From Pegoplata infirma (taxonomy: Eukaryota; Arthropoda; Insecta; Diptera; Anthomyiidae): a stretch of DNA of 64,000 nucleotides. A program made the position numbers and the translations under genes. A model generated the notes under the pieces. The model did not search any database. It was given only the letters and a program-made list of their open reading frames with translations, and was not told the DNA's origin. Shown here piece after piece: positions 22,790-32,412 of this stretch. Positions within the stretch are counted from its first letter, which is position 1. Each line of letters begins with the position of its first letter. The stretch lies in NCBI GenBank assembly GCA_963921195.1, contig OY992537.1, forward strand, positions 130,470,694 through 130,534,693, read 5' to 3'.

Positions 22790-23362
22790 TGAATACCACA
22801 TATACATACATGTTTTCTTCGCTGAGCATTTGGTGTGGATTGCCTCATATAAATATACAAAAAAAATTAAAAATATTTTCGCAATTTTACTCTAAATTCA
22901 AGTTGTAGTTGATATACGTATGTAAAAAGAAACCGCTGAACATTAGCAGAAATAAACTCCCTTCATTCCTTCCTAACAGCATTTTTATTTGCAAAATTAG
23001 TAATATTTTCTTCAGCAGGAAATTAAAATTTTTATTTGCTTTAAACAAGCTCCTTATAAAGATTAAGGGAACTCAGTATTACTGTTATTAATAACTCCTC
23101 ATAAATAAATTATATAAATTAACCCCTTATCTACCGACATTTTTTAACTGTGAGTTTTTAATTGACATTTTGTCGCATTTTTGGCGCTAGCCTTAAGAAC
23201 ACCTCAAGAACATGATTAAGTTGTTAGTAACAAGGAAAGTCTCCCAACCGTTGAACACCGATTTACCTGAAACTTAAACTATATATAAAAGAGACGATTT
23301 TTAAGTTGGGGTGTCTCTGCTTATTGGCCATATCGGGGATTAAGGGTTTAAAAAAATTTTAA
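22790..23362. other. No gene recognised
   Basis: AT-rich DNA with short frames (for example 22909-23091) lacking conserved features. It separates the CACT element from a HINE. Confidence 0.4.
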
Positions 23363-23698
23363 TTTTTAGGTTCTTCTATCACAGAGTGGTATATTGAATA
23401 TTGAGTTTGTGCTTATGTTTGTTACTAATCAAAATTTTGATCCTAGACCAACATTCAAGTGTACCGATCGACTCAGAATCACTTTTTGAGTCAATTTGTC
23501 CGTCTGTCTGTCAATTTAAACGCATTTAAATTTTTAGGTTTTTTTATCACAGAGTGGTATATTGAATATTGAGTTTGTGCTGATGTTTGTTACTAATCGA
23601 AATTTTGATCCTAGACCAACATTCAAGTGTACCGATCGACTCAGAATCACTTTTTGAGTCAATTTGTCCGTCTGTCTGTCAATATAAACGCAATTATT
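23363..23698 (+). repeat. 168-bp tandem duplication of the HINE head
   Basis: Two direct copies (23363-23530 and 23531-23698) share the whole stretch from tttttaggtt through gaccaacattcaagtgtacc to gtctgtctgtcaat with few differences. A further partial duplication of the cctagccc/aaatgac block follows at about 23730-24035. Confidence 0.85.
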
Positions 23699-24134
23699 AA
23701 TCGATTTGAAATCTAAAACTTAAGCCTTTATTGGCCCAAGGACAAATCCTATTAAAAATGGCAAACATCGGTCCATGTTTAGACCTAGCCCTCATATAAA
23801 GGTCCTCTTTACATTTGGCTCAAATGACTCTAATAACCTTATTATAATAGAAATTTGTCAGGTAAATGTATTTTGTAAGCCTCTACTGTTCCAATGAGGA
23901 ATCCTATTGAAAATGGAAAACATAGGTTCATGTTTAGACCTAGCCCCCATATAAAGGTCCCCTTTAAATTTGGCTCAAATGACACTAATAATTTTATTAC
24001 AATAGAAATTTATCAGTTAAATGTATTTTGTATTCAGAAATAACAATTTTAAATTTAAAGGAATCTTGTAGCCCCCATACCACCAAACCACCCTCCCGAT
24101 ATTCACATAAATCTATCAAAATTCAGGGAAAATA

Positions 24135-24610
24135 CACTCAAAAAAAATTGTAAAATTACAAGAAAAACTTGTAACTTTTTTTTTGCTTATTTTACAAATT
24201 TTGTATTTTCACAAGGTTTTTACCAATAAAATTGTAGATTTACAAACTTTTTTGACACGATAAAATTTACAAGGAGGTTTCGTTACTTTACTAGATTTTT
24301 TGCTACCTCCTATTTTACGAGAATTCCTCGTAATTTAATAAACTTTTAACCAATAATTTTGTAATTTTACAAGCTTTTTACCAATAAAATTGTAAATTTA
24401 CATTTTTTTGGCGCAATTAAAATTACAAAGAATTCTCGTAAATTTACTAGATTTTTATCGTAAAATTATCTTGGAAATTTGTAAAATTACAAAAAAAATT
24501 TAAAATTACAAAAAAAAAATTATTTCGATTCAAATTTGTTTGTTAAAAAACAAGGAAAACTGTCAAATATTGGTAAAATTCCTAGTAAATTGACAATTTT
24601 TTTTTGTGTG
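24135..24610. mobile_element. CACTC-ended element, TSD ta
   Basis: CACTCAAAAAAAATTG at the left and TTTTTTTTTGTGTG at the right, with ta at 24133-24134 and 24611-24612. The interior repeats gtaaaattacaag-like units in both orientations. A reverse-oriented relative is at 27328-27811. It is non-coding. Confidence 0.8.
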
Positions 24611-24947
24611 TAAAATATTTGTTTATCATTTTGTTTGTAGGTGTTAAACACAGAAAAAAAAATTTTGTCAATACAATTAATTTCATTGTTAATACAATTA
24701 AACATTTAATTGAAACTGAGCCTACATTGGATTTTGTCAATACAACATTGACTTTTGTAACTTTTAAAAAAAATATCAACTCATTTTTGTCAATTAAATT
24801 CATTGTTGTATCAACAATGAAATTAATTGAAAAGTTTGTAATAAATTATATTAACGGAAATAAGCATGCTTTAATGTCATTTTTTAAAAAAAAATCTAAA
24901 AATAGAACAAAAAAAATCTAAAAAATTAAAAAAAAAAAAAAAACATT

Positions 24948-25015
24948 AGCCGGCAGCTGGAATCGAACCCGCAACGAACATGATACGAGTCTAACACACT
25001 ACCACCGTGCTATTC
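24948..25015 (-). repeat. tRNA-like cassette 1 (A and B box)
   Basis: On the minus strand there is an A-box-like TAGCACGGTGGTAGTGT (25013 down to about 24997) and a perfect B box GGGTTCGATTCC (24970-24959), spaced as in a tRNA. The anticodon and acceptor stems do not pair convincingly, so this is a tRNA-derived (SINE-like) sequence and not a functional tRNA gene. Confidence 0.75.
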
Positions 25016-25123
25016 CTTGTATATATTTGTAGTTGACTATACGCGTATATTAAAGGAAATAAACCGGTTTTAATGTCATTTTATTTTAAAAAAAATATAA
25101 AAAACTTAAAAAAAAAAACATCT

Positions 25124-25188
25124 AGCGGCAGCTGGAATCGAACCGGCAACGAACATGGTACGAGTCTAGCACACTACCACCGTGCTAT
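25124..25188 (-). repeat. tRNA-like cassette 2
   Basis: Minus-strand copy of the same sequence with TAGCACGGTGGTAGTGTG and the B-box variant CGGTTCGATTCC. It lies about 174 bp from cassette 1 in the same orientation, with a similar A/T-rich spacer on its left. Confidence 0.75.
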
Positions 25189-25292
25189 TTCTCATATATT
25201 TTTTACTTTACTTAACGCGTATAAAAGGTGTTGCAGAATAGCAAAACAAAAATAATTTAAAATAAAAATAAATAAAAATAAAAAAATGTTTC

Positions 25293-25356
25293 CGCCAGCT
25301 GGCAGCGAACCCGCAATGTTCATGATTTGAGTCTAGCACACTACCACCGAGCTATC
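25293..25356 (-). repeat. tRNA-like cassette 3, B box degraded
   Basis: Same order as the others, with TAGCTCGGTGGTAGTGTG, closer to a real tRNA D-arm (TAGCTC). The B box has decayed to GGGTTCGCTGCC. It is the third tandem unit. Confidence 0.7.
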
Positions 25357-25849
25357 GTCACATAAATTTGAGCTTCATTAAATGAATTTATAAGGTGTCT
25401 GTGTTATCAATGAGCATTTTGTGTGTTTTTTAAAAATGATTTTAATTGATGCATTTAATTGGAAATTAAATTGGATTTTTGTCACATTAACTATATACAT
25501 TGTTGATACAATGAAAAACGTTGTTGAACTGGAAGTTAGTTGCTAACAATTTGTTTTGTTACTTTTGATTTCACGATATTTTTTTCTGTGAAATGTATTC
25601 TTTGGTAACCTAACCAAATTTTAATATAATTAGTCCATTTTTGGACTTAATTCCCATAAAAAATTTCGCCCGATATTCAGTTAAATTAGTCTATTAACAA
25701 CAAAATTTATACAATTTCACTCAAATTTGGTCTGTGTGGGTTTCCAGCCCTAATTAAAGATCTATGTAATAAACAAAAAATCTAATGGATCTATGTTTTG
25801 ACTTGGGATCCATTTTTCGGAAAACACATCATATGCTCGGTATTAACCG

Positions 25850-25889
25850 GTATTGACGTAAAACGTCAGCAGCCACTTACAACCTAACC
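25850..25889 (+). mobile_element. 40-bp LOA retrotransposon insertion (3' end only)
   Basis: It contains the LOA 3' terminus seen at 3490-3535 and 16650-16690: TGACGTAAAACGTCA, then cagccacttac and aacctaacc. A 9-bp duplication tattaaccg flanks it (25841-25849 and 25890-25898). Removing it restores the HINE hairpin tcggtattaaccga. It is therefore an extremely 5'-truncated retrotransposition event. Confidence 0.88.
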
Positions 25890-25904
25890 TATTAACCGAA
25901 AATC

Positions 25905-26525
25905 TCGGACTCTAAAACATTTTTCCTATAGAAAAAATTTAAGATTCTGACAATTTTTTTCAAAAGAAAAACTCATTTCCTCTACAGAAAATCTCTTTTG
26001 TGACAATTCTCCTATAGAAAAGGTCACAGATTCATTTTTCCTATAAAAAAGTCTCAGATTTTGAGACATTTTTCCCATAGTAAAAGTCACCGACTATGAA
26101 ATATTTTTTATATACAAAAAGTCTTAGATATTTTTCTTAAAAAAAATTTCAGATTCTCAGACATTTTTCCAGATTATGAGATATTTTGCTTATAGGAAAG
26201 TCTCAGATTTTGGGATATTTTTCCTATAAAAAAAGTTTCAGATGTTGAGTAATTTTTTCTAGAGAAAAGATTTCAGATTTTGAGCCATTTTTCTTATTAA
26301 AAATATCTCAGATTTATCAGATTTTGGTTTATAAAGCTTCAGGTTCTGAAGCATTCTTCTTTTAGAATCTAAAGTTTAAGGCCGAGAGAAAAAGAGTCAG
26401 ATTCCGAGGGATTTTCTAAAAAAAATTTAGAATCGGAAATATTTTTTTAGAAAAATTTGTAGATTCTAAAATGTTTTTCGGTTTTTTACAAAAGTTTTTT
26501 AACATCTGGGCCCGCTTGTAAATGC
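25905..26525. repeat. Degenerate 35-bp minisatellite, block 1
   Basis: Recurrent units of the form tcagattttgagacattttt followed by cctatagaaaaagt, roughly every 35-45 bp, with many indels. It is the same family as 28791-30520. Confidence 0.75.
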
Positions 26526-26533
26526 CTGTATAT

Positions 26534-27868
26534 TAGGGTGGCAGCAAAATGTACGGACGAAATTTATTTTTGGAATTTGAATGTCTCCCATGCGTAATAT
26601 AGTGCAAAATGGTCTTAACCTGATGTAAAACAAATTTTAGCCAAATCGGAGAACTTAAATCCGTGCCCCTTTGAGGTAAAAGGTTAAAGCTTCAAAAAAA
26701 TTCCATGCAAGCAAAAAAAAAGTTTTATCGATTTTTTTATTTTTAATTTTATAGAGCTTTGTCAGCTTATTAACGATAAAAAATTTCATTTCGTTTGGAC
26801 AAGTTTTTCAGTTTCAAAAGTGACTCCGAAAAAAATTTAGGCCTGATTAGGCGTTAACTGTAAAAAATGTTCAAAAAAGTTTTTTTTGTTTTGACAAGCA
26901 TACATTAAAGATATTTCGTCGTTCTTTGGTGAGTGACATCCTTAATTTGGTCCAAAATAGGGCCAAAACTCTATTTTTACTGTTTTGGACACAATTTCAG
27001 ACAGAAATACGATGTCACCAAAAAAATTAAATCTATTATCAAGAACGACAAAAAAAAAATTATTAAAGCATTCTTGTCAAAGCTAAAAAAAAAATTTGGA
27101 ATTTTTTAAAGTAAGCCTCAATTTTTTTTCGGAATCACTTTTGGAACTGAAAAACTTCTCAGATCGAAATGAAATTTTTTTGTCGTAAATAAGCTAATAA
27201 AGCTCAATAATATTAAAAACCATGGAATCTTTTTTTAACCTTGTAAACTTTAACCACAAAGTGGCACGGGTTAAAATTATTCGATTTGGTTCAAATTTTT
27301 TCTACATTAGTTTAAGACCCTGTTGCACACATACAAATTAAAAAAAAGTCTCGTAATCCCATTTTACCAATATTTGACAGTTTTACTTGTTTTTTTAACA
27401 AATCGAAATTAATTTTTTTTTTTGTAATTTTACAAATTTTAAAGATAATTTTACAAAAAAAATCTAGTAAATTCACGAGAATTCCTTGTAATTTTAATTA
27501 CACCAAAAAACTGTAAATTTACAATTTTATTTGTAAAAAGCTTGTAAATTTACAAAATTATTGGTAAAAAGCTAAAAAGCTCGAAAAATAGGAGGTAGCA
27601 AAAAATCTAGTAAAATTACGAAACCTCTTTGTAAATTTTATCGTGCCAAAAAAATTGTAAATTTAAAATTTTATTGGTAAAAACCTTGAAAAAAATACAA
27701 AATTATTGATAAAAATCTTGTAAAATACTAGGAATTTGTCAAATAGGAGGTAGCAAACAAAAAAAGGTTACAAGTTTTTCTTGTAATTTTATAAGGTTTT
27801 TGTTTTGAGTGCAATATTCCGCCTGAGAGATAGAGAAAATTCATAGTTGAAATTTCGCTGCCACCCTA
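26534..27868. mobile_element. hAT-type fold-back, TSD ctgtatat
   Basis: TAGGGTGGCAGCAAAAT at the left and GCTGCCACCCTA at the right are flanked by ctgtatat (26526-26533 and 27869-27876). Long inner arms mirror each other (for example gttttgacaagcatacatta at about 26888 against its inverse near 27075). The right arm carries a nested CACTC element. It sits in the minisatellite region. Confidence 0.85.
27328..27811. mobile_element. CACTC-ended element, reverse orientation, TSD ca
   Basis: It starts CACATACAAATTAAAAAAAA and ends GTTTTTGTTTTGAGTG, with ca on each side (27326-27327 and 27812-27813). Comparison with the opposite arm of the host fold-back confirms that ca is a duplicated target. The interior matches 24135-24610 in reverse complement. 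Confidence 0.75.
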
Positions 27869-27876
27869 CTGTATAT

Positions 27877-28790
27877 ATTTATTTTTCACACATACTTCGA
27901 ATTTTTTAAATACTTCGATAATCCGAAAAACTCAGTATTATTGATTCAATGGATTTTCAGAAACTAATAAGAAAAGCGACATCTAGTGTATATGAAGTTC
28001 AAATTATGAACACCGAAAATAAATAACGAAATAATAAAATCACAATATTCACCCACTATTGTGAATGGTATTGTTAAGGATCTATTTAGCATAGGCACGA
28101 ACCTAAATGGAATAAATTTTTTAAATTTCAAACAGCAATATCTCAAAAACCGTTTGAACGCTTTTAATTTTTTTTGATATCCGTGTTCAGCGCATCAAAA
28201 TGAATAAATATGTTGTATCATATTTTTTTTTTAAATTTAAAGATTTTAAAATTTAATCGGGTTAATTAAAACCGATAGGCCTCAAATTTGTACCACATAA
28301 GTTTTAGGCCTAAAAGAATAAAAATTTTCCCGAACATTCAAAATCGGAAGGTGTATTTTTTTTTTTCTTAACAACTTTACAGATCTAATTCATAACTTAA
28401 ATGTTTAAAACTAGTCCAAGAATAATTATAGGATTATTTCCAGAACTGTTCTGGAAGAACCTATTTAGTTCAGTATCAAAATAACAGTATTCCAGAGCTA
28501 ATATTAAACTAGTTCGTGAAAAATTTATTTTAGATATGTTTCAACAAGACGACAATTTATAGTGTATTGCATTTTATATGATCCATTTTAATGTTCACAA
28601 GCCCTCACTATTATAAAAGGCTGACTTAAAAATCCAACCTCAAACTTGTTATTTGTAATTGTGTAAAATGTATTCGAACTCGGTTTTAAGGAAATTTCTT
28701 TCAAAATTTTTCGGGAATATTCCAGAAGCACCCAAATATATTTTAAAAAATTTTTGATCAATCTTATCTTAAGAATGATTTCAAGATTAT
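27877..28790. other. No gene recognised
   Basis: AT-rich DNA with short frames on the minus strand (27964-28146, 28588-28797) lacking any family motif. Confidence 0.4.
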
Positions 28791-29430
28791 AAAACATTTT
28801 TTGTATAGAAAAAAGTCTGAAACATTTTTCCTATTTCAAAAGTCTGAAATTCGAACACATTTTTGATAGAATAGTTCTTAGAATTAAAGAAAATTTCCAT
28901 TAGAAATATTATCGATTCTGTGGAAATCAAACTCAACAAAAAGCTATGAGATTTCTAATACAGTATTCGTAGAGAAAATCAGATTCGTTAAAAAAAATAA
29001 TATCCGAGACATCGTTTCTTGAGGAGAATTATTAAGTTTTAACAAGTCACGGATTTTTTTTTTTTGAATTTGTCAGATTCCGATGCTGTCTTTAATGAAA
29101 AATTGGATGTTAATCTAAATATTTTTCTTATTTCAGATATTTCTTTCATTTTTCTCAACAAAATTTTAAAATTCAAAGATTTTTTCTTACGAAAAATTTT
29201 CAAATTCTGAAAAATCCAAATTCGGAATGATCAGAGATCTTAAAACATTTTTCTTTTAGAAAAATTTTAAGATTTCAAAGAGAAAAAAAATATATATTTA
29301 AAAATTATGTTCTGTTATATTATTTCCGAAAAAAACTCTAATTTAAATGAAAAGCTGGTATAGATAAGTTCTTTAACATTTTTCACCAAGAAAAGTGTTC
29401 AGGTTCTCAGACAAATATTGGAAAATTTTT
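28791..29430. repeat. Degenerate 35-bp minisatellite, block 2
   Basis: Recurring acattttt..tatagaaaaaagtctgaa units, more diverged than in block 3, mixed with unrelated AT-rich sequence. Confidence 0.6.
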
Positions 29431-29494
29431 TACATTCTGAAATTTTTTTTTCACTATTTAATCAGGTTTAGTTATTAATTGGCTTGGTGTATAT

Positions 29495-29560
29495 AGGGCA
29501 CACTGGGCACGCGCCCAGAGCACCCGACCTAAGGGGGCTCCGAAATGCCAATAATTTCGC
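29495..29560. repeat. hAT end remnant in the minisatellite
   Basis: GC-rich island with gggcacactgggcacgcgcc followed by cagagcacccgacctaaggg, resembling the GGGCCC-type terminal regions of hAT elements such as 39218-41782. No partner end is nearby. Confidence 0.45.
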
Positions 29561-29569
29561 TTATACGAA

Positions 29570-30520
29570 AATTTTTATTTGTTTTTAAAGAAAAGTTTAC
29601 ATTTTCTCTTAGAAAAATTCTCAGAATCTAATAGATTTTTCTTGTGCATCTGAGACTTTCTATAGGAGAAATTTGTCCAAACTCATAGAAATTTTTCCTT
29701 CATAAAAAATTTCAGATTGAGAAATATTTTTCGTACAGACAAAGTTTCAGATTCTGAGATTTTAAAAATCTAAAGTTCATAGAAGTTTTTTAAAAATAAA
29801 AAGTCTCAGATTCAAAGAAAGTTATCGTATGCAAAGTCGCAGATTCTGAGACATTTTCCGTATACAAAAATCTTACATTCTAAGACATTTTTCATATAGA
29901 AAAAGTCTCAGATTCTGAGACATTTTTCGTATAGAAAAAGTCCAAAGACTCTGAGACATTTTTATTATAGAAAAATTCTCAAATTCTGAAATATTTTTCG
30001 TATAGAAAAAGTTTAAGATTGTAAAACATTTTTCGTACAGAAAAAGTCTAAGATTCTGAGACATTTTCGTATTGAAGAAGTCTAAGATATACGAAAAATG
30101 TTTTAGAATCTAAGACTTTTTCTATACGAAAAATATTTCAGATTCTGAGACATTTTTCTTAAAAAAAAGTCTCAGATTCTGTGACATTTTTCGTATCGAA
30201 ATAGTCTAAGATTCTGAGACATTTTCGTATTGAAAAATTCTCAGATTCTGAATCATTTTTAGTAAAGAAAAAGTCTCAGATTCTGAGACATTTTTCGTAT
30301 TGAAGAAGTCTAAGATTCTGAGATGTTCTTCGTATAAAAAGTCTTAAATATGTACTGAAACATTTTTCGTATAAAAATATTCTCAAATTCTGTGACATTT
30401 TTCGTAAAGAAATAGTCACAGATTCTGATACATTTTTCGTATAGAAAAATTTTCAGATTCTGAGTCATTTTTCGTATAGAAAAGTTTCAGATTCTGAGTA
30501 ACTTTTCGTATAGAAAAAAA
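29570..30520. repeat. 35-bp minisatellite, block 3 (best preserved)
   Basis: Near-regular 35-bp units (starts at 29883, 29918, 29954 and on) consist of two dyads: gacatttttc / gaaaaagtc around gtata, and tctcaga / tctgaga. At about 30090-30140 one or two monomers are inverted. The minus-strand frame 29873-30064 is simply the translated repeat. Confidence 0.85.
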
Positions 30521-30529
30521 ATCGGGTTA

Positions 30530-31183
30530 TATATCCCCAAACACAGTATGGGGTATACTTACTTTGTCATTCCGTCTGTAACGCATCGAAATATTGGTCG
30601 GGGACCCCAAAATGTATAAATGTTATTGATCAATGAACGATTCTAAGACATTCTTGCGATGTCCGTCTGTGGAGGGCAATATACAGTCCAAAATAAAAGA
30701 GCTAAGCTCCTGAAATTTGGCACGAATACCGCGAGGAAAAAAGTGTACCCCAATAATCTACTCTTCCTCCCCCCCCCCCCCCACAATAAATACCCTGCAA
30801 ATTGTTTTGTTATTTTAATTTTTTTTTTTATATTATTGTTGCTTGACCGAAAATAAGACATTTTTGGAATGTCCGTCCGTCTTATAAGACACGATGCAGT
30901 CTTAAATGAAAGATCTAGACCCCTGAAAGTTGTCTTATAGTCCTAGGCAGTCTAAGTTCGTAAACCGGCAAAATCGGACCAACAATTTAATTGTATTATG
31001 TCAGTGCAAAAAGCATAATAAATTTATTTCAAAACATTTTTTACGAGAGCGAAGTTGTCCCCCAGCGACCCAAAGCTACCCCCGCTGAGCCCCCCTCAAA
31101 AAACGACTCCGCAATTTTTTTACATCTTGGAGGGTATAAAAGATTCGGCACAACCGAATTTTACACTCTCACTTGTTTTTTAT
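30530..31183 (+). mobile_element. HINE/mini-me-like element (family A)
   Basis: It contains tttgtcattccgtctgtaac, two GTCY cores (gatgtccgtctgtgg and gtccgtccgtctta), a C-run at 30769-30781, then ttggagggtataaaagattc, the hairpin attcggcacaaccgaat and the tail cacttgtttttt. The layout matches DINE-1/mini-me elements, and the frames across it are not conserved. Confidence 0.7.
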
Positions 31184-31201
31184 ATATATTGCACAAATAT
31201 A

Positions 31202-32387
31202 TCGTCACCTAAAATGCAAAAGGGCCTAACTAACATAACAGTACTGAATGATATTTTAAATTTGTTAATATCTTTGTTGTTATACCCTACACCACTCTGT
31301 GGTACAGGATAAAATGAGTTTGTGATGATGTTTGTAACTACCGGAAATATTGGTCCTAGACCTACCTTCAAGTATACCGATCGACTCAAAATCACTTTTT
31401 GGGTAGATTTAGCGATGTCCATCCGTCCGTCCGTCTGTCCATCTATCGGTTTAAGCACGATACAGGTCGCAATTTTCAACCAATTGACTTGAAATTTGAA
31501 ACTTAATAATTTTTTGGCCCAAGGACGAAGCCTATTGAAATTGAAAAAATCTGTCCATGTTAAGACCTAGCCCCCATACAAACGTCCCCTTTAGATTAGG
31601 CTTAAATGACTTTAATAATTGCATTTTAATAGACATCGCTTTGACATTTTACAGGTAATCAAATTTTGTATGCACGAATCATCATTCTAAATTTCAAAGA
31701 AATCGGGTCAGTCCTTCTGGTAGTCCCCATACAAACCACCCTCCCGATATTCGCATAATTCCCTCAAAATTCCTAAAAACGGAAATATTTGATAAAAATT
31801 TTATTTTTAGGTGTTCAACGTGTACTTTATTAACTACATATATCAAATTGGAATATAATTGGACCTTTTTTAGACTTAGTCCCCCATATCAAAATTTCGA
31901 CCGATATTCAGTTAAATCGGTCTATTGGCAAAAAAAAAAATAAACCAATTCCACTAAAATTTGATCTGTGTGTGTTTTCTACAATAAATAAAGGTCTAAC
32001 AAAAGATAGATCCAATCGGTCCATGTTTGGACTTGAGACCCATTTTCCGGAAAACACTAGTGTAGGGTATCATATGGTCGGTCTTGACCGACTATAACTT
32101 TCTTACTTGTTTTTTAATGAATTTGGCTAAAATTTTGTGAAAACGTTCTTTTAATAAATATCAATCAAAATAAATCAAAAAATATTAAAAAAGTTCCTTG
32201 TTTAGTAACGTCCATTGGGGATTGCCCAAATCACTTGCTTTTAAATTTTGGCTATAAAATCGATAATTTTTATTTTGCAGCCCTAATTTTTTGTGGAGAC
32301 GTGTATGCTGATAAAACAATTCAGAACCAATAAAAAACTGACTTTGAATTATTTGTTAGTTAGGGCCTTTTGCATTTTAGGTGACGA
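31202..32387. mobile_element. TA-flanked element with 33-bp perfect terminal repeats
   Basis: The left end TCGTCACCTAAAATGCAAAA continues through gggcctaactaac and is repeated exactly, inverted, at the right (about 32355-32387). TA lies on both sides. The original element was small, because most of the interior is a later HINE (31280-32110). Confidence 0.8.
31280..32110 (+). mobile_element. HINE/mini-me-like element (family B), complete
   Basis: It has the head ttataccctacaccactctg, the GTCY core (ccatccgtccgtccgtctgt, about 31420), the end gtagggtatcatatgg, the hairpin tcggtcttgaccga and the tail ctttcttacttgt. It lies inside the TA element at 31202. The minus-strand frame 31180-31479 is a by-product of the repeat. 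Confidence 0.78.
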
Positions 32388-32412
32388 TATGTAGGTATTG
32401 ATTTTAAATTGT

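Larger units (their letters stand above)
24649..25590. mobile_element. CACAG-ended element carrying three tRNA-like cassettes
   Basis: CACAGAAAAAAAAATTTTG at the left and ATTTTTTTCTGTG at the right, with aaa on both flanks. It lies inside the HINE at the point after ggtgttaa. The interior has tcaataca/ttgttgataca motifs near both ends and, in the middle, three tandem units of about 174 bp, each with a minus-strand tRNA-like sequence. A relative without visible cassettes is at 60192-61295. Confidence 0.75.
23363..25849 (+). mobile_element. HINE/mini-me-like element (family B), broken by two insertions
   Basis: It aligns by eye with 10302-11077 and 31280-32110: a head with cacagagtggtatattgaat, the GTCY core (gtccgtctgtctgtc), the cctagccccc block, and an end near the hairpin tcggtattaaccga. 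Its head is tandemly duplicated. A CACTC element (24135-24610) and a CACAG element (24649-25590) interrupt it, and its terminal hairpin is split by a 40-bp LOA insertion. Confidence 0.75.

Noticed and set aside
24604..24921. 105-codon plus-strand frame
   Set aside because: Crosses the boundary between a CACTC element, a HINE and the CACAG element, so it cannot be one gene.
24948..25356. Possible functional tRNA genes
   Set aside because: A and B boxes are good, but the acceptor and anticodon stems do not pair; three diverged tandem copies inside a transposon fit a tRNA-derived repeat.
29873..30064. Repetitive minus-strand peptide frame
   Set aside because: Translation of the 35-bp minisatellite, because 35 is not a multiple of three and the frame only survives locally.
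29570..30520. CRISPR-like array
   Set aside because: Units are contiguous and degenerate without unique spacers, and the DNA is eukaryotic; this is a minisatellite.
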